Source: an uncultured Lachnospiraceae bacterium (GTDB lineage Bacteria; Bacillota; Clostridia; Lachnospirales; Lachnospiraceae). Taken from it: 5,291 nucleotides of DNA. Below the pieces are notes generated by a model that worked only from the letters and a program-made list of their open reading frames with translations, had not been told where the DNA came from and made no database searches. The stretch's first letter is position 1. Each line of letters opens with the position of its first letter. The DNA lies in the NCBI GenBank assembly GCA_902803635.1, contig CADCQU010000108.1:1-5291 (forward strand), read 5' to 3'. Shown here in pieces: positions 1 to 5,291 of this stretch. A program made the translations under genes and the position numbers.

Positions 1-6
1 ATAGAG

Positions 7-12
7 AGGAGG
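7..12 (+). promoter_or_regulatory. ribosome binding site of ppk1
   Basis: AGGAGG lies 5 nt before the ATG at 18. It is a full match to the anti-Shine-Dalgarno sequence. It matters because it fixes the start of an unusually long ppk1: the next in-frame ATG is codon 214, already inside the conserved kinase N domain. The promoter of this unit lies left of the window. Confidence 0.85.
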
Positions 13-17
13 GCCGT

Positions 18-2681
18 ATGGCAGCGAAGGACGAGATTAAGTCTGTGAGCAAGATTTTGAAGGACAAGGCCGAAAAGGAGAAGGCCGCGAAGGAGAAGGA
101 AGAGAAGGCCAAGGCGGAGAAGGCCAAGGCGAGAAGCAACAAGGAGAACGAGGCGAAGAAGGCTGCCGAGGAGAGGATCGCGAAGAAGGTTTCCGAGGCA
201 AAGAACGCGAAGAAGAACACCGAGGAGAAGGGGACGAAGAAGGAAGCCGAGGAGAAGGAAACGAAGAAGGCTGCCGAGGAGAAGGAAACGAAGAAGGCTG
301 CCGAGGCAAAGGGGCAGAAGAAGGCCGGCGAGGATAAGGCCCCGAAGAAGGCCGCCGAGGCAAAGGGCCAGAAGAAGGCTTCGACGGGGACGGAAAAGAA
401 GGCGGAGAAAGCTTCGCCGGAGGCGGATAAGAAGTCGGAGAAAACCGCTGTGGAAGCCGCCGCGATCTCCGGTGGGAATGCCACGAATGCAGCTGCGGCT
501 GTATTTGCCAATGCCAACGTGGCAGTTGTTCCGGCAGAGGAGATTGATTTCCGTGACCCGAAATACTACCGGAACCGCGAGCTTTCGTGGCTCGCGTTTG
601 ACGAACGCTGCCTTTCGGAGGCGCGCGATAAGCAGATCGTGCCGCTCTTTGAGCGCATGAAGTTTCTCGCCATCACGGCCTCGAACCTCGACGAGTTCAC
701 GATGGTGCGTGTTGCGTCGCTCAAGGACCAGGTACACGCCGGCTACAAGCGCCGGGACATCGCCGGGATGACCGCCGCGGAACAGCTTGCGGCCATTTCC
801 GAGAAAATGCACGATTTTGTCCACGAGCAGTACAACACGGCGAACCGTCAGCTCCTGCCGGCCTTTGAGAAGGCAGGGCTTCACCTCGTCTTAAGCTACG
901 AGGACCTCACCGAGGCGCAGGAGAAGTTCCTCGACCGCTACTTCGAGGACAACATTTACCCGATCCTCACGCCGATGGCCCTTGACTCCTCGCGTCCCTT
1001 CCCGCTCGTTAGGAACAAGACCCTCAACATCGGGGCCCTCATCGCCTCGAAGGAGGAGGCCGAGCAGGTGGAATTTGCCACCGTGCAGGTGCCCTCGGTG
1101 ATCCCGCGGCACGTAGTCCTGCCTGAGGGGGAAAATGGAGAGAAGTACGTGATCCTTCTGGAGGAGATTATCCGGAAATATATCGGACTCCTTTTCCAGC
1201 ACTATAACGTCCTCTGCGCCTACCCCTACCGCATCATGCGCAATGCGGAGCTCGACGTGGATGAGGAGGAGGCGGAAGACCTCTTAAAGGAGATTGAGAA
1301 GCAGCTCAAGCGCCGCCAGTGGGGCGAGGCCATCCGCCTGGAGGTCGAGGAGGGCATCGACGAGCGGCTGCTCAAGATTCTCGTGAAGGAACTGGGAGTA
1401 TCCGAAGAGGACATTTTCTATATCAACGGTCCTCTCGACCTGACCTTCCTGATGAAGTTTTACGGGCTTCCGGGCTTCGAGATGTACAAGAACCCGGTAT
1501 ACGTGCCCGCCCCGGTGCAGGCGTTTGCCGAGGCACCCGACATTTTCTCCGCGATTCGTAACGGGGACATCCTTGTGCACCATCCGTACATGAGCTTTGA
1601 CCCTGTGGTGCGCTTCGTTCAGCGCGCGGCGGTGGACCCGGACGTTCTGGCCATCAAACAGACCCTCTACCGTGTGAGCGGCGACTCGCCCATTGTTGCG
1701 GCTCTCGCGAAGGCCGCCGACAACGGGAAGCAGGTGACGGTTCTGGTGGAGCTGAAGGCCCGTTTTGACGAGGAGAACAACATCGTCTGGGCTAGGATGC
1801 TGGAAAAATCCGGCTGCCATGTCATTTACGGCCTCCTCGGTCTCAAGACCCACAGCAAGATCACGATGGTCATCCGCCGCGAGGATGACGGTATCCGCCG
1901 CTATGTCCACCTCGGAACGGGCAACTACAACGACTCGACGGCGAAGCTCTACACGGACTGCGGCCTCTTCACCTGCGACGCCCGCATCGGGGCGGACGCG
2001 ACGGCCGTCTTCAATATGCTCTCCGGCTATTCGGAGCCGGAAAAATGGCACCGCCTCCTGGTCGCGCCAATCTGGATGAAGGATGCCTTCCTCCGGATGA
2101 TCCGGAGGGAGAAGGAAAATGCCCTCGCTGGGAAGAAGGCGTTTATCCGCGCAAAAATGAACTCGCTCTGCGACCCGGACATCATCGCGGCCCTCTACGA
2201 GGCTTCGGCGGCCGGCGTACCCATCTCGCTCCTTGTCCGCGGCATTTGCTGCCTCAAGGTGGGGATTCCGGGCGTTTCCGAGAACATCCACGTACGTTCA
2301 ATCGTCGGCAATTTCCTGGAGCACGCGCGCATTTTCTGGTTCTGCAACGACGACGAGGACGAGCTCTACATGGGTTCGGCGGACTGGATGCCCCGGAACC
2401 TTGTGAAGCGCGTGGAAATCGTCTTCCCGGTGGACAACAAGGAGCTCGCGGAGGAGTTGAAGCATATCCTCACGGTCGAGTTCGAGGACAACGTGAAGGC
2501 TCATATCCTGCAGCCCGACGGGACCTACCTCAAGGTGGACAAGCGCGGGAAGAAGCTTGTGAATTCGCAGGATCAGTTCTGCAGGGAGGCCTGGGAGAAG
2601 GTGCCGACGCCCCCGACCGTGACCGAGAGCCGGCGTTTCATCCCCGCCGAGCCGCCCGTACACGAGGAGGAAGAGGGGTAA
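18..2681 (+). CDS. ppk1: polyphosphate kinase 1 with a long Lys/Glu/Ala-rich repeat N-terminal extension
   Basis: Reversibly transfers the gamma-phosphate of ATP to a growing inorganic polyphosphate chain through a phosphohistidine intermediate; cytoplasmic or inner-membrane associated in the family. The kinase begins near residue 183 (YYRNRELSW). Scaled from E. coli, the N domain is about 180-285, the head domain 285-498, C1 499-679 and C2 680-864. The autophosphorylated histidine is H612 in GLKTHSK, the second active-site histidine is H631 in YVHLGTGN, and the phosphate-binding arginines are R552 (QTLYR) and R582 (ARFDE). These equal E. coli H435, H454, R375 and R405 with a constant +177 shift, so the enzyme looks active. 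C2 motifs (NFLEHARIF, SADWMPRNL) are intact. At 887 residues it is about 200 longer than E. coli Ppk (688). The excess is mostly residues 1-180: a charged segment (1-142) with nonapeptide repeats, then an Ala/Asn/Val-rich linker (143-175). The family is certain; the role of the extension is unknown. It is followed after 24 bp by a secreted-protein gene, probably co-transcribed. Confidence 0.97.
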   Translation: MAAKDEIKSVSKILKDKAEKEKAAKEKEEKAKAEKAKARSNKENEAKKAAEERIAKKVSEAKNAKKNTEEKGTKKEAEEKETKKAAEEKETKKAAEAKGQKKAGEDKAPKKAAEAKGQKKASTGTEKKAEKASPEADKKSEKTAVEAAAISGGNATNAAAAVFANANVAVVPAEEIDFRDPKYYRNRELSWLAFDERCLSEARDKQIVPLFERMKFLAITASNLDEFTMVRVASLKDQVHAGYKRRDIAGMTAAEQLAAISEKMHDFVHEQYNTANRQLLPAFEKAGLHLVLSYEDLTEAQEKFLDRYFEDNIYPILTPMALDSSRPFPLVRNKTLNIGALIASKEEAEQVEFATVQVPSVIPRHVVLPEGENGEKYVILLEEIIRKYIGLLFQHYNVLCAYPYRIMRNAELDVDEEEAEDLLKEIEKQLKRRQWGEAIRLEVEEGIDERLLKILVKELGVSEEDIFYINGPLDLTFLMKFYGLPGFEMYKNPVYVPAPVQAFAEAPDIFSAIRNGDILVHHPYMSFDPVVRFVQRAAVDPDVLAIKQTLYRVSGDSPIVAALAKAADNGKQVTVLVELKARFDEENNIVWARMLEKSGCHVIYGLLGLKTHSKITMVIRREDDGIRRYVHLGTGNYNDSTAKLYTDCGLFTCDARIGADATAVFNMLSGYSEPEKWHRLLVAPIWMKDAFLRMIRREKENALAGKKAFIRAKMNSLCDPDIIAALYEASAAGVPISLLVRGICCLKVGIPGVSENIHVRSIVGNFLEHARIFWFCNDDEDELYMGSADWMPRNLVKRVEIVFPVDNKELAEELKHILTVEFEDNVKAHILQPDGTYLKVDKRGKKLVNSQDQFCREAWEKVPTPPTVTESRRFIPAEPPVHEEEEG
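153..395 (+). repeat. nine in-register 27-bp units encoding a nonapeptide repeat in the Ppk N-terminus
   Basis: Codons 46-126 divide exactly into nine 9-residue units, pattern x-K-K-x-x-E-x-K-x: AKKAAEERI, AKKVSEAKN, AKKNTEEKG, TKKEAEEKE, TKKAAEEKE, TKKAAEAKG, QKKAGEDKA, PKKAAEAKG, QKKASTGTE. Units 4 to 6 (234-314) are nearly identical in DNA (ACGAAGAAGG, then GCCGAGG), suggesting recent duplication or slippage; the first three and the last are diverged. KK at positions 2-3 and E at 6-7 put Lys and Glu four residues apart, as in charged single alpha helices. That structural reading is an inference. The + strand is strongly purine-rich over this stretch. Confidence 0.9.
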
Positions 2682-2692
2682 GGCGAACGACG

Positions 2693-2700
2693 AAAGGAGG
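2693..2700 (+). promoter_or_regulatory. ribosome binding site that selects the start of the exported-protein gene
   Basis: AAAGGAGG ends 5 nt before the ATG at 2706. Another ATG at 2701 directly abuts the site and is in a different frame, so 2706 is the usable start. The whole site sits in the 24-bp gap after the ppk1 stop, which supports translation from a shared transcript. Confidence 0.8.
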
Positions 2701-2705
2701 ATGGT

Positions 2706-3734
2706 ATGGGAAGAAAACTACGAGTGATCTATAGCTGCATGTTCGCCCTCCTCGTTGCTGCCATTTGCCTGACCGGGACGGCCGCGACGACATTTGCCGC
2801 GACACCGTACGTTCACGACCCGATGCAAAACCCGAAGGCGGCCGAGGACATCGTCGTGAATTCGGACGCGGTCTACGGCTATTCCCCGAACCCGGACTCG
2901 CCGCGGTTGGGGTACTTTGTCGACTATGATTGGACGGACAAGGAATTCGTCGAAAAAATGCGGGAGACAAGGGAAGAATACCATGCGAGTATGCAGGAAC
3001 TCTACGATATGATCACGAACATGAAGGCGGAGGGAAAGGACGTCGAGACCATCGCCCGCGCCGTGAGTACGCGCCGGAACGAGATTCGCCTGGAGTCCTA
3101 TAAGGACGACCCGGTGGGGCTTGCGAAATTAAAGCAGAGCAACCTCGAGACGTATGGCGACGAGAACGGAGGCTCACCGGATTTCTTCTATGCAATCTAC
3201 GGCTCGTGGGAGGTGGTGATTGAGAAGGCTCTTTCGACAAATGCAGGCGCGGATGCCGTCCTTGGCCTCTATGACAAATACTACGATACCTACATGATTG
3301 ACGATGTGCCCGCTTCGGGTGCTGCATCGTTCCAGTATGTTTACGAGTGCGTAAAGAACGGGACCTACCGGTACGTGGCCGGCGCTTCGAAGGCGAAAAA
3401 GCTTTCGGCAAATGGCTGGACCTGCAAAAAGGCCTTCCGTGCCTCCGCAAAGACCGGGACGCTTGTCTACTGGATTTACGACAAGGCCGCGAAGCGTTTC
3501 CGGTACACGACGGATCGCTACGTTGCCCTTGCGGCGAAGAAGGCCGGAAAGAAGGCGGGCAGGGCGTTCTACGGGAGCGTTTCGAGCGAGCTTCCGGTCT
3601 ATGAGCTCTGCCTGAAGGAGGGCCGCACGGCGACGTACCGCTACACGATGAAGCGGTCTGTGGCGAGGGCTCTCGCCCGTGAAGGCTGGGCCTACAAGGG
3701 CGTCGCGTGCTACTCGGTGCCGAAGGCGGCGTGA
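2706..3734 (+). CDS. exported protein of unknown function with three C-terminal DUF5648-like repeats
   Basis: A 342-residue protein I cannot assign to a characterised function. Residues 1-31 look like a signal peptide: basic n-region (GRKLR), hydrophobic core about 7-27, and a likely signal peptidase I site near T-F-A31. There is no convincing lipobox (C21 is preceded by Ile), so it is probably released or held at the wall rather than lipid-anchored. Residues about 57-200 are mostly helical and charged, with no motif I recognise. Residues 209-338 hold three diverged repeats (209-247, 253-291, 297-338). Each has an opening aromatic block (FQYVYE, LVYWIY, PVYELC), a Y/F-R-Y core, an Ala/Lys helix, and a closing GW/AG-(x)n-AF/AC-Y. 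This layout recalls DUF5648 repeats found in exported, often wall-associated bacterial proteins. The usual HFYTT core reads FRYTT or YRYTM here. The C-terminal region is very Lys/Arg-rich. The gene follows ppk1 by 24 bp, so co-expression is likely; a functional link to polyphosphate is not shown. It ends at a long hairpin. Confidence 0.88.
   Translation: MGRKLRVIYSCMFALLVAAICLTGTAATTFAATPYVHDPMQNPKAAEDIVVNSDAVYGYSPNPDSPRLGYFVDYDWTDKEFVEKMRETREEYHASMQELYDMITNMKAEGKDVETIARAVSTRRNEIRLESYKDDPVGLAKLKQSNLETYGDENGGSPDFFYAIYGSWEVVIEKALSTNAGADAVLGLYDKYYDTYMIDDVPASGAASFQYVYECVKNGTYRYVAGASKAKKLSANGWTCKKAFRASAKTGTLVYWIYDKAAKRFRYTTDRYVALAAKKAGKKAGRAFYGSVSSELPVYELCLKEGRTATYRYTMKRSVARALAREGWAYKGVACYSVPKAA
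3330..3719 (+). other. region coding for three DUF5648-like protein repeats
   Basis: The last 130 residues of the exported protein form three repeats of 39, 39 and 42 residues, separated by 5-residue spacers (AKTGT and VSSEL). They share spacing and key aromatics rather than DNA identity, so this is an old protein-level duplication, unlike the fresh tandem repeats in ppk1. The resemblance to DUF5648 is from pattern memory, not a profile search. Confidence 0.6.
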
Positions 3735-3753
3735 TCTGTTGGGCGGAAACGTA

Positions 3754-3799
3754 ACAAATCGGGCAGGTGTGGGGAATCCCCGTCACCTGCCCGATTTGT
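3754..3799 (+). terminator. strong hairpin ending the ppk1/exported-protein unit
   Basis: ACAAATCGGGCAGGTG (3754-3769) is perfectly complementary to CACCTGCCCGATTTGT (3784-3799), a 16-bp stem. The 14-nt loop contains GGGG-AAT-CCCC, which can pair further. It starts 20 bases after the stop at 3734. The base of the stem is A/U-rich, but no clear T-run follows (CGTACCTACGG). It may therefore be a weak intrinsic terminator, a Rho-assisted end, or an mRNA 3'-stabilising structure. Confidence 0.6.
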
Positions 3800-3938
3800 C
3801 GTACCTACGGTATGGTGGCTCGTACCATAAAGGAGAAGCTTCGCGTCCGCCTTCTTCTACCCTATTGGATATTTCTTCTAAATATAGGAAAAGAAACAAA
3901 GCTTCTTAATGGTAAAGTGCCGAATTTATAAGCTGTGA

Positions 3939-3967
3939 ATGACAAGCTGAAATTTCGGGTTTATAAT
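3939..3967 (+). promoter_or_regulatory. sigma-70/sigma-A type promoter of serC
   Basis: The -35 box is ATGACA (3939-3944, 5 of 6 consensus) and the -10 box is TATAAT (3962-3967, 6 of 6), with an ideal 17-bp spacer. Transcription should start near 3974, giving a leader of about 75 nt. This is the best promoter in the window and supports expression of serC independent of the genes to its left. Confidence 0.82.
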
Positions 3968-3976
3968 AGGAAAACA

Positions 3977-4000
3977 CAAGAGGACAGATTTGTTTTCTTG
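3977..4000 (+). promoter_or_regulatory. leader hairpin at the 5' end of the serC mRNA
   Basis: CAAGAGGACA (3977-3986) pairs over 10 positions, two of them G-U, with TGTTTTCTTG (3991-4000) around a GATT tetraloop. It would sit about 3 nt from the predicted transcript start. It lacks a following T-run and does not cover the RBS, so it is more likely a 5'-end stabiliser or a protein-binding site than an attenuator. No function is demonstrated. Confidence 0.45.
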
Positions 4001-4034
4001 CATTTGTCACATATTCATGGATATCCGATTTTTC

Positions 4035-4040
4035 AGGAGG
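4035..4040 (+). promoter_or_regulatory. ribosome binding site of serC
   Basis: AGGAGG lies 8 nt before the ATG at 4049, with ideal sequence and spacing. It fixes the start just ahead of the conserved N-terminal YNFSAGPS motif. Confidence 0.88.
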
Positions 4041-4048
4041 TCTAAGCT

Positions 4049-5137
4049 ATGTTGGAAGGCAGAATTTACAATTTTTCGGCTGGTCCCTCGATTCTTCCGG
4101 AGCCGGTGCTTCTGAAGGCACAGGCGGAGCTTTTGAATTGCGAGGGTTCGGGCATGTCCGTCCTGGAGATGAGCCACCGCTCGAAGGTTTTTGACGCGAT
4201 CATCAAGGCGGCCGAGGCAAATCTCCGCAAGGTGATGAATATTCCGGATAACTACAAGGTCCTGTTTTTGCAGGGCGGCGCGAGCGGCGTCTTTGCCTCC
4301 CTTCCGATGAACCTCGGCACGAAAAATGGCAAGGCCGACTACATCGTGAGCGGCAATTTCTCTGGCCAGGCCCTCAAGGAAGCGAAGAAATACATCAATG
4401 CCCGTGAGGCCGGCAGCACGAAGGCCGAGGATTTCACGCGCATTCCGACGCAGGCCGAGCTCGACCTCGACCCGGAGGCCGATTACGTCCACGTCTGCTG
4501 GAACAACACGATTTTCGGCACGAAGTGGAACTACATTCCGGACACGGGCAATGTCCCGCTCGTCGCGGACATGTCGTCCAGCATCCTTTCCGAGGAAGTG
4601 GATGTTTCGAAATTTGGCATGATCTACGCGGGCGTGCAGAAGAACCTTGCCCCGGCAGGGCTTGCGATCGTCATCGTCCGTGAGGATCTCATCGGCAACG
4701 CCATGCCCATCACCCCGAAGATTTGGGATTATGCCATCCAGGCCGACAAGGAGTCCATGCTCAATACGCCGCCGTGCTTCCCGATCTATTTCGTGAAGCT
4801 GGTGACCGACTACATCATGGAGCAGGGCGGCATCGCGGAAATGCACCGCCGCGACGTTGAAAAGGCGAAGATTCTCTACGATTACCTTGACTCGCAGGAT
4901 TTCTACAAGAACACGGTGAACCCGGCGGACCGCTCGATCATGAACGTGACCTTCCGCACCGGCAGCGAGGAACTGGACGCGGCCTTTGTGAAGGGCCAGA
5001 CGGCGGCCGGCTTCTCGAACCTCAAGGGGCACCGTCTCGTCGGCGGCATGCGCGCTTCCATCTACAACGCGATGCCGAAGGAAGGCGTCGAGGCTCTGGT
5101 TGAGTATATGAAGAAATTCGCGGCGGAGAACAGATAA
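4049..5137 (+). CDS. serC: phosphoserine aminotransferase
   Basis: PLP-dependent class V aminotransferase of the cytoplasm. It converts 3-phosphohydroxypyruvate plus glutamate to O-phosphoserine plus 2-oxoglutarate, the second step of serine synthesis; in some bacteria the same enzyme serves vitamin B6 synthesis. At 362 residues it is the usual family length. Visible landmarks are the opening YNFSAGPS, substrate-side S42-H43-R44, the PLP-phosphate loop G76-G77-A78-S79, the C-W-N-N-T block ending at T154, D174 in ADMSSS (contacts the pyridine nitrogen), the Schiff-base lysine K198 in VQKN, and G327-H328-R329 with GGMRASIYNAMP, including R335. K198, D174, H328, R329 and R335 carry the same numbers as in E. 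coli SerC. F104 sits where E. coli has the PLP-stacking W102, a conservative aromatic swap. It has its own promoter and terminator, so it is probably monocistronic; serA is not in the window. Confidence 0.97.
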   Translation: MLEGRIYNFSAGPSILPEPVLLKAQAELLNCEGSGMSVLEMSHRSKVFDAIIKAAEANLRKVMNIPDNYKVLFLQGGASGVFASLPMNLGTKNGKADYIVSGNFSGQALKEAKKYINAREAGSTKAEDFTRIPTQAELDLDPEADYVHVCWNNTIFGTKWNYIPDTGNVPLVADMSSSILSEEVDVSKFGMIYAGVQKNLAPAGLAIVIVREDLIGNAMPITPKIWDYAIQADKESMLNTPPCFPIYFVKLVTDYIMEQGGIAEMHRRDVEKAKILYDYLDSQDFYKNTVNPADRSIMNVTFRTGSEELDAAFVKGQTAAGFSNLKGHRLVGGMRASIYNAMPKEGVEALVEYMKKFAAENR

Positions 5138-5151
5138 TCATATATTATAAT

Positions 5152-5180
5152 AGGAAGGTTCTCGTTTCGGGAACCTTTCT
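5152..5180 (+). terminator. intrinsic terminator of serC
   Basis: AGGAAGGTTCTCG (5152-5164) pairs with CGGGAACCTTTCT (5168-5180), 13 bp with two G-U pairs around a TTT loop. The 3' arm runs into a U-rich tail (CTTTCTTTGTATT). It begins 15 bases after the serC stop, a typical position for a Rho-independent terminator, and supports serC as a single-gene transcript. Confidence 0.85.
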
Positions 5181-5210
5181 TTGTATTCACAGAGCCGCGT
5201 AAAGAAATTA

Positions 5211-5291
5211 GGAGCTGTTCGAAAATAACTTAGGAAAGATGCGAAGTATAAATTTCGTCCTGCAAGGCGGAGGATGGAGGCGATGCGGGCA
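5211..5291. repeat. possible end of an interspersed repeat, MITE or insertion sequence, cut by the window edge
   Basis: From GGAGCTGTTCGAAAATAACT onward the sequence changes character after the serC terminator and carries no supported gene. The start resembles terminal inverted repeats of short non-coding mobile elements in Bacillota, of the AGCTGTTxxAAAAT kind. Inside it GCGAA (5241-5245) can pair with TTCGT (5253-5257). The partner end is outside the window, so this rests on resemblance alone. An alternative is the upstream region of a gene starting at ATG 5283, which has GGAGG 9 nt before it (5269-5273). Confidence 0.35.

Larger units (their letters stand above)
3735..4048. other. 314-bp intergenic region between the ppk1 unit and serC
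   Basis: It holds, in order, a 16-bp perfect inverted repeat just after the upstream stop, a weak 6-bp hairpin (TATGGT at 3811-3816 with ACCATA at 3824-3829), a stretch of about 110 bases with no signal I can support, the serC promoter, and the serC leader. From about 3860 base composition turns AT-rich, unlike the flanking genes. The leader is too short for a T-box or a known amino-acid riboswitch. Confidence 0.8.

Noticed and set aside
37..363. Ser/Pro/Arg-rich 108-codon frame on the minus strand
   Set aside because: It is the complement of the Lys/Glu repeat tract; its low-complexity composition follows directly from AAG and GAG codons read in reverse.
153..395. CRISPR array
   Set aside because: The 27-bp units are contiguous with no spacers, and they encode protein in frame within ppk1.
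1284..2291. 335-codon open frame on the minus strand inside ppk1
   Set aside because: It is fully antisense to conserved kinase coding sequence, its translation shows no domain pattern, and long antisense frames are expected in GC-rich codon-biased genes.
2045..2734. 229-codon + strand frame overlapping the ppk1 3' end
   Set aside because: Out of frame with conserved C2-domain sequence, Gly/Arg/Pro-rich translation without motifs, and no ribosome binding site.
3812..3931. 39-codon frame (MVARTIKEKL start, a short hydrophobic centre LLLPYWIFLL) in the intergenic region, which might be a small membrane peptide or toxin
   Set aside because: No Shine-Dalgarno sequence before the ATG, no promoter close by, and it sits just behind a likely terminator. 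Conservation in relatives or Ribo-seq signal would reopen it.
3926..3932. TTATAAG as an alternative -10 box for serC
   Set aside because: The matching -35 position reads TCTTAA, far from consensus, and a much better promoter lies 35 bp downstream.
3974..4048. T-box or riboswitch control of serC
   Set aside because: The leader is only about 75 nt and lacks a T-box sequence, a specifier-loop-sized stem and a terminator/antiterminator pair.
4007..5032. 341-codon open frame on the minus strand over serC
   Set aside because: It mirrors serC codon structure, has an Arg/His/Val-rich composition with no motif, and overlaps the serC promoter leader. A shadow frame.

Overview
The window holds three complete genes, all on the + strand, plus a partial repeat-like sequence at the right edge. 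Coding regions look GC-rich. The one long intergenic stretch (3735-4048) is visibly AT-richer in its second half. All three starts have strong AGGAGG-type ribosome binding sites, and the serC unit has a consensus sigma-A/sigma-70 promoter and a hairpin terminator. This fits a moderately GC-rich Bacillota (Firmicutes) member of the Clostridia or Negativicutes type. That placement is inferred from style and protein character, and the genus cannot be settled from the window.

Left part (1-3734): a two-gene unit. The first gene is ppk1, polyphosphate kinase 1, with every catalytic residue in place at a constant +177 offset from the E. coli enzyme. It carries an unusual N-terminal extension of about 180 residues, rich in Lys, Glu and Ala. 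The centre of this extension is a nine-unit nonapeptide repeat encoded by in-register 27-bp units. After a 24-bp gap with its own strong RBS comes a gene for an exported 342-residue protein of unknown function. It has a signal peptide, a helical middle region, and three C-terminal repeats of about 39-42 residues that resemble DUF5648-type repeats. A long perfect inverted repeat follows this gene and probably ends the transcript.

Middle (3735-4048): intergenic. It holds the inverted repeat, a stretch with no supported gene, a near-consensus promoter (ATGACA, 17 bp, TATAAT), and a serC leader of about 75 nt that can fold into a 10-bp hairpin almost at the mRNA 5' end.

Right part (4049-5291): serC, phosphoserine aminotransferase, complete and conventional, followed by an intrinsic terminator, so it is probably transcribed alone. 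The last 80 bases look like the start of an interspersed repeat or insertion-sequence end running out of the window.

The ppk1 unit concerns phosphate/energy storage and possibly the cell surface; serC is serine biosynthesis. Separate transcription signals suggest the two units are independent. The item most worth attention is the repeat-bearing ppk1 extension. I see no CRISPR array, tRNA or rRNA, and nothing that amounts to a clear new multi-gene system.
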